A stretch of DNA of 64,000 nt, taken from assembly GCF_900115675.1 (NCBI RefSeq), contig NZ_FOXI01000001.1:124001-188000 (forward strand), written 5' to 3'. This DNA comes from Halolamina pelagica (GTDB taxonomy: Archaea > Halobacteriota > Halobacteria > Halobacteriales > Haloferacaceae). Numbering within the stretch: the stretch's first letter is position 1; each line of letters begins with the position of its first letter. The position numbers and the translations under genes are program-made. Below the pieces are notes generated by a model that did not search any database, was not told the DNA's origin, and saw only the letters and a program-made list of their open reading frames with translations. Below, in pieces: positions 60,509 through 64,000 of the stretch.

Positions 60509-61555
60509 ATGAGCGACGAAGCGACGGTCGAACGGCTGCTCGCCGCGGTGAAACAGCGCCGCGAGCGGGTCAACGACGCTATCACCGAGGAGCTCCCGAT
60601 CCGGGATCCGGAACGGCTCTACGAGGCCTCACGGTACCTCCTCGACGCCGGCGGGAAGCGCCTGCGGCCGACGGTCTGCCTCCTGGTCGGCGAGGCGCTG
60701 ACCGACGTTGAACCCGGCAGCGCCGACTACCGCGAGTTCCCCGCGCTGTTCGACGGCGAGGTCGACCTGCTGCGGGCCGCGGTCAGCATCGAGGTCATCC
60801 AGTCGTTCACGCTGATCCACGACGACATCATGGACGACGACGACCTCCGGCGGGGCGTGCCGGCGGTCCACCGCGAGTACGACGAGGAGACCGCGATCCT
60901 CGCGGGCGACACGCTGTACGCCAAGGCGTTCGAGTTCATGACCGACACGGGCAGTCGGCCCGAACTCTCCGTCGCCGCCACGAACCGCCTCGCGCGAACC
61001 TGCACCGAGATCTGCGAGGGGCAGGCGCTCGACGTGGAGTTCGAGAACCGCTCGGGCGTCCTCCCCGAGGAGTACCTGGAGATGGTCGAACTCAAGACGG
61101 CGGTGCTCTACGGCGCCTCCGCGGCCATCCCCGCGATCCTGCTCGGCGCCGACGACGAGACCATCGAGGCGCTCCGGCAGTACGGCATCGACTCCGGGCG
61201 CGCCTTCCAGATTCAGGACGACGTGCTCGACCTCACCGTCCCCAGCGAGGAGCTGGGCAAGCAGCGCGGCTCGGACCTCGTCGGCGAGAAGGAGACGCTG
61301 ATCACGCTGCACGCCCGTCAGCAGGGCGTCGACGTGGACAACCTCGTCGACGCCGGGACGGCCGACGACCTCACCGAGACGGAGGTCGCCGACGCCGTGG
61401 CGACGCTGGAGGAGGCGGGCAGCATCGAATACGCCCGCTCGAAGGCCGAGGAGCTGACCGCCAACTCGAAGGAGCACCTCGACGTGCTGCCGGACAACGA
61501 GGCGAGCCGCCTCCTCGCGGATCTGGCGGACTACCTGATCAACCGGGGCTACTGA
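60509..61555 (+). CDS. idsA: Geranylgeranyl diphosphate synthase (type I polyprenyl synthase)
   Basis: Builds C15/C20 isoprenyl diphosphates from IPP and DMAPP for archaeal lipids. The 348-residue protein has the first Asp-rich motif DDIMDDD at 105-111 and the second, DDVLD, at 237-241, GGKRLRPTV (about 48-57) at the substrate-binding edge, and Phe100 five residues before the first motif, which fits the C20 chain-length rule seen in archaeal type I enzymes. KTAVLYGASAAIPA and RGSDLVGEKETL are further motifs. The start is two bases after the rnj stop. Confidence 0.95.
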   Translation: MSDEATVERLLAAVKQRRERVNDAITEELPIRDPERLYEASRYLLDAGGKRLRPTVCLLVGEALTDVEPGSADYREFPALFDGEVDLLRAAVSIEVIQSFTLIHDDIMDDDDLRRGVPAVHREYDEETAILAGDTLYAKAFEFMTDTGSRPELSVAATNRLARTCTEICEGQALDVEFENRSGVLPEEYLEMVELKTAVLYGASAAIPAILLGADDETIEALRQYGIDSGRAFQIQDDVLDLTVPSEELGKQRGSDLVGEKETLITLHARQQGVDVDNLVDAGTADDLTETEVADAVATLEEAGSIEYARSKAEELTANSKEHLDVLPDNEASRLLADLADYLINRGY

Positions 61556-61599
61556 CCCCCGAGCCGCATCGGTTTTACGGACCCCGGCGACGGGCACGT

Positions 61600-61824
61600 A
61601 TGGATTCGACGCCCAGCGACCGCCGTCGCCGCTCGGTCCGCCCGCTGCTGTTCGTCATCGCCGGCGCCCACACGGGCGCCTTCGCCGGCTCGGCGCTCCC
61701 CCGGTTCGGCCTGCCGGGAGACGTGATCAGCGGCCTCACGGTACTCGCGCTGTTCACGCTGCCGTTCGTCGTCGACGCCAAGTGGGAGTACGTCGACCCC
61801 CTGTTCGAGCGGATCATGCGGTAG
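61600..61824 (+). CDS. Small membrane protein
   Basis: A 74-residue protein with two hydrophobic stretches (about residues 12-29, LLFVIAGAHTGAFAGSALP, and 38-56, ISGLTVLALFTLPFVVDA) and a short charged tail. A TATA-like ggttttacgg lies 23-31 bases before the ATG, supporting the start. No family recognised; role unknown. Confidence 0.6.
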   Translation: MDSTPSDRRRRSVRPLLFVIAGAHTGAFAGSALPRFGLPGDVISGLTVLALFTLPFVVDAKWEYVDPLFERIMR

Positions 61825-61884
61825 CCCGCCCGCCGCTCGCGCCGCGATGAACACGCTCAAGCCGTCCCCGCCACGAGTTCCGAC

Positions 61885-62841
61885 GTGTCTCGCTACGAGG
61901 ATGCGATCCTGTTCGTCGTTCTCGCGATCGCGTGGGGCGCGGGGTTCTCGGCTATCGAGGTCGGCCTGGAGACGATCCCGCCGATCCTGTTCGCGGCCTT
62001 CCGGTTCGACATCGGCGCCGCCGTCACGGTCGTCGCGCTCGCGGCGCTGGGGCGTCTCGACCGGCCGACCACCCGCGCCGACTTGGGGGCGATCGTCGTC
62101 GCCGCCTCGCTGCTGGTGTTCGCCAACGTGTTCTTCCTGTTCTTCGGCCAGCTCTACACCTCCGGCTCGATCGCGTCGGTGGTGTACAGCCTCAACCCCG
62201 TGCTGACCGTCGGCTTCGCCGCCGTACTGCTCTCGGGTGGCGGGCTCGGCCCCCGTGACGCCGTCGGGATCGTGCTCGGGCTGCTCGGCGTCGTGCTGAT
62301 CGCGCGCCCCTCGCCGACCGCCGTTGCCGAGCCGCCGGCTGGCGCGCCCGCCGTCCTCGACGGCGCCTTCGCGCTGTTCGGTCCCGACGGGCTGGGCGCG
62401 CTGCTGGTGTTCTGTGCGGTTATCGCCGTCGCCGCGGGCAGCGTGCTGCTGCGTCGGGTCGACGCGCCGATGGCGAGCCTCCCGACCACGGGCTGGGCGA
62501 TGGCGCTGGGCGCGCTCATGCTCCACGCCGCGAGCCTTGGGATCGGGGAGTCGGTGATGCTCCCCTCGGGGACCTGGACGTGGGTCGCCGTCGGCTACGT
62601 CGGCGTCGTCGCGAGCTCGGTGGGCTACGGCGCCTACTTCACGCTGATGCGCCGCCGGGGGCCGTTCACCGCCAACCTCGTGAGCTATGCGGTCCCCGCG
62701 GTCGCGTCAGTCACCGGGTGGGCGCTGCTTGACGAACAGTTGCCGCCGCTGGCGATCGCCGGGTTCGTCTGTATCCTCGCCGGCTTCCTCGTTCTGAACC
62801 GGACCGTCGTCGCGGAAGAACTCCGGACGCTTCGCGCCTGA
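61885..62841 (+). CDS. EamA/DMT-superfamily transporter
   Basis: A 318-residue membrane transporter of the drug/metabolite transporter superfamily, with ten hydrophobic helices in two EamA repeats (about residues 8-150 and 175-310). The first repeat has AIAWGAGFSAIEVGL (about 12-26) and LNPVLTVGFAAVLLSGG, and the second VGYVGVVASSVGYGAYFTLM and GPFTANLVSYAVPAVASVTG, in place of the typical YxxPVxxxxxG pattern. Substrate unknown, possibly amino acids or nucleotide-sugar-like metabolites. The start is a GTG at 61885. It converges on the peroxiredoxin with 13 bases between stops. Confidence 0.88.
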   Translation: MSRYEDAILFVVLAIAWGAGFSAIEVGLETIPPILFAAFRFDIGAAVTVVALAALGRLDRPTTRADLGAIVVAASLLVFANVFFLFFGQLYTSGSIASVVYSLNPVLTVGFAAVLLSGGGLGPRDAVGIVLGLLGVVLIARPSPTAVAEPPAGAPAVLDGAFALFGPDGLGALLVFCAVIAVAAGSVLLRRVDAPMASLPTTGWAMALGALMLHAASLGIGESVMLPSGTWTWVAVGYVGVVASSVGYGAYFTLMRRRGPFTANLVSYAVPAVASVTGWALLDEQLPPLAIAGFVCILAGFLVLNRTVVAEELRTLRA

Positions 62842-62854
62842 CCCGTCGACGGAC

Positions 62855-63316
62855 TCAGGCCAGATCGAGATCGCCGAGGATCTCGTCGGCGTGGTTCTCG
62901 GGGTCGACACCCTCGTAGACGGCGACGATCTCCCCGTCGTCGTCGACGACGAACGTGTTGCGGAACACGCCCGTCACCTCGTTGCCGAAGACGTTCTTCT
63001 CGCCGTAGGAGTCGTACGCCGCCGACACTTCGCCGTCCTCGTCGGAGAGCAGGTCGAACGGGAGGTCGTACTTCTCGCGGAAGTCGGCGAGGTCCTCGAC
63101 GGGGTCGTCGCTGATCCCGACGACCGAGACGCCGGCGTCCTCGTAGGCGTCCCAGTCGTCGCGGAACGAGCAGGCCTCGGTTGTACAGCCGGGGGTGTCC
63201 GCACGGGGGTAGAAGTAGACCACCGCGTGCTCGCCGGGGAGGCCGTCGAGCGACACGTCGTCGCCGTCCTGGTTCGGGAGCGAGAACTGGGGTGCGTCGT
63301 CGCCGGGTTCGAGCAT
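62855..63316 (-). CDS. bcp: Peroxiredoxin (thioredoxin-dependent peroxidase, Bcp type)
   Basis: A 153-residue peroxiredoxin of the BCP/PrxQ group that reduces peroxides. The peroxidatic Cys is Cys44 in TPGCTTEACSF and the resolving Cys is Cys49, the short spacing typical of PrxQ. VVYFYPRADTPG and FRNTFVVDDDGEIVAVYEG are family motifs. DDWDAYEDAGVSVVGISDD and the C-terminal part complete the thioredoxin fold. Start at the minus-strand ATG at 63314-63316. It is divergent from cysE across 119 bases. Confidence 0.95.
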   Translation of the reverse strand: MLEPGDDAPQFSLPNQDGDDVSLDGLPGEHAVVYFYPRADTPGCTTEACSFRDDWDAYEDAGVSVVGISDDPVEDLADFREKYDLPFDLLSDEDGEVSAAYDSYGEKNVFGNEVTGVFRNTFVVDDDGEIVAVYEGVDPENHADEILGDLDLA

Positions 63317-63435
63317 GGGCTAACGTGTGGTCGGCGGGGACTAACGCTTTCCGCTACCAGCGGCGTGAACGCGCACGCTCACCGATCGGGGGAGCCACTA
63401 AAGGGATTACGCGGCTCCACGAAGGGGTGTACGAA

Positions 63436-64000
63436 ATGGCTTACGAGTACGACGGTGACGCACACACGGCCCTCGTCGAATCGTACCGCGCGGACGAGTC
63501 CCCGTTCCCGACGGGCGCGCCGGCGGACTACCCGCCCCGGGACTCCCTCCGCGAGGAGCCCCCGCTGCTCAAGCGACTCCTGTTCCCGCGGTGCTGGAAC
63601 GGGGACGAGCTGCTGGACGACCCGCGAGCGACGCGCGACCTGCTGACCGAGCTGGGGCGCCGTCTCCGCCGGGGGATCGAGGCCTACTCGGGGGGAGAGG
63701 CGTCGGCGACCGCGATCGTCGACGAGACGCTCGACCGGCTCCCGGCGGTCAGGCGGACGCTGAAGCGGGACGCCGAGGCCGCGTACAAGGGCGACCCGGC
63801 GGCGACGCGGTACTGCGAGATCATCCGGTCGTACCCGGGGTTCCACGCGATCCTCACACATCGCGTCGCTCACGGACTCTACGAGCAGGGATGCGTCGGT
63901 TACGCCCGCGAGCTCGCCGAGTACTCGAAGTCGGAGACGGGGATCGACATCCACCCCGGTGCGGAGATCGGGGAGTACTTCTTCGTCGATCACGGGACCG
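63436..64000 (+). CDS. cysE: Serine O-acetyltransferase, 5' part (3' end outside window)
   Basis: Acetylates L-serine, the first step to cysteine. 188 residues are visible from the ATG at 63436 to the window edge. The long helical N-terminus (about 1-140) has the extended form of the EpsC-like CysE subgroup; the hexapeptide core begins at GIDIHPGAEIGEYFFVDHGT (about 168-187), and its His residues include the catalytic one in HRVAHGLYEQG (about 146-157 region) and FVDHGT. The 119-base spacer to bcp contains a weak cactaaag patch about 32-40 bases upstream of the ATG. The frame stays open to the end. Confidence 0.9.
   Translation, partial: MAYEYDGDAHTALVESYRADESPFPTGAPADYPPRDSLREEPPLLKRLLFPRCWNGDELLDDPRATRDLLTELGRRLRRGIEAYSGGEASATAIVDETLDRLPAVRRTLKRDAEAAYKGDPAATRYCEIIRSYPGFHAILTHRVAHGLYEQGCVGYARELAEYSKSETGIDIHPGAEIGEYFFVDHGT

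Overview
The window is a gene-dense segment of a haloarchaeal chromosome (class Halobacteria; the sequence does not fix the genus). The DNA is very GC-rich and the proteins are rich in Asp and Glu. Exported proteins carry twin-arginine (Tat) signals and lipoboxes. Many genes have a short T/A-rich box about 25-32 bases before the start codon and no Shine-Dalgarno, the pattern of leaderless haloarchaeal transcripts. The gene set is archaeal: RadB, Cdc48, pelota, RqcH, S8e, MptE, Elp3, RNase J, PccX and isopentenyl phosphate kinase. I see no rRNA, tRNA, CRISPR array, insertion sequence, prophage or replication origin.

Layout. 1-7344: 3' part of isopentenyl phosphate kinase, thymidine kinase, a Yip1-like membrane protein, a RecJ/DHH-like protein with a degenerate active site, a 580-base intergenic region with a run of strong hairpins, tRNA-modifying Elp3, and two small membrane proteins. 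7437-17553: a DUF5694/TraB-like protein, ribosome rescue factors RqcH and pelota bracketing MptE and a nuclease-fold protein without nuclease residues, a Tat-exported penicillin-acylase-like enzyme, and a CARF-like winged-helix regulator. 17550-23889, minus strand: MoxR ATPase, DUF58 and TgpA-type transglutaminase in overlapping frames, then a membrane-anchored HTH protein and a subtilisin-like protein lacking the catalytic Asp. 24064-33627: a methyltransferase-like protein with a broken NPPY motif, threonine synthase, an HD hydrolase, a MOSC protein, acyl-CoA carboxylase subunits PccB/PccX and the divergent biotin ligase BirA. 33727-37140: haem genes hemE, hemH and hemG. 37212-39632: MscS channel, two small conserved proteins and ribosomal protein S8e.

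39734-46165 is a complete phosphate uptake locus: a divergent AbrB-PhoU regulator, then pstS-pstC-pstA-pstB-phoU with overlapping frames and an unusually long PstA. 46210-49908 holds a DUF4177 protein with a membrane protein, an aldo/keto reductase and a Tat lipoprotein. 49968-55830 carries Cdc48, LarC, RadB and a four-CBS protein with an extra C-terminal domain. 56018-64000 has an inositol-phosphatase-family enzyme, an Lrp regulator, a TRAM protein, a DUF63 membrane protein, RNase J plus geranylgeranyl diphosphate synthase, a small membrane protein, an EamA transporter, a peroxiredoxin and the 5' part of a serine acetyltransferase.

The least explained points are: a hairpin-rich leader before RNase J; a 35-base element shared by the regions upstream of elp3 and pccB; the hairpin run at 4252-4384; and several proteins that keep an enzyme fold but lose key catalytic residues (RecJ-like, nuclease-like, subtilisin-like, methyltransferase-like). 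No single strong candidate for a wholly new system was found; these are leads.
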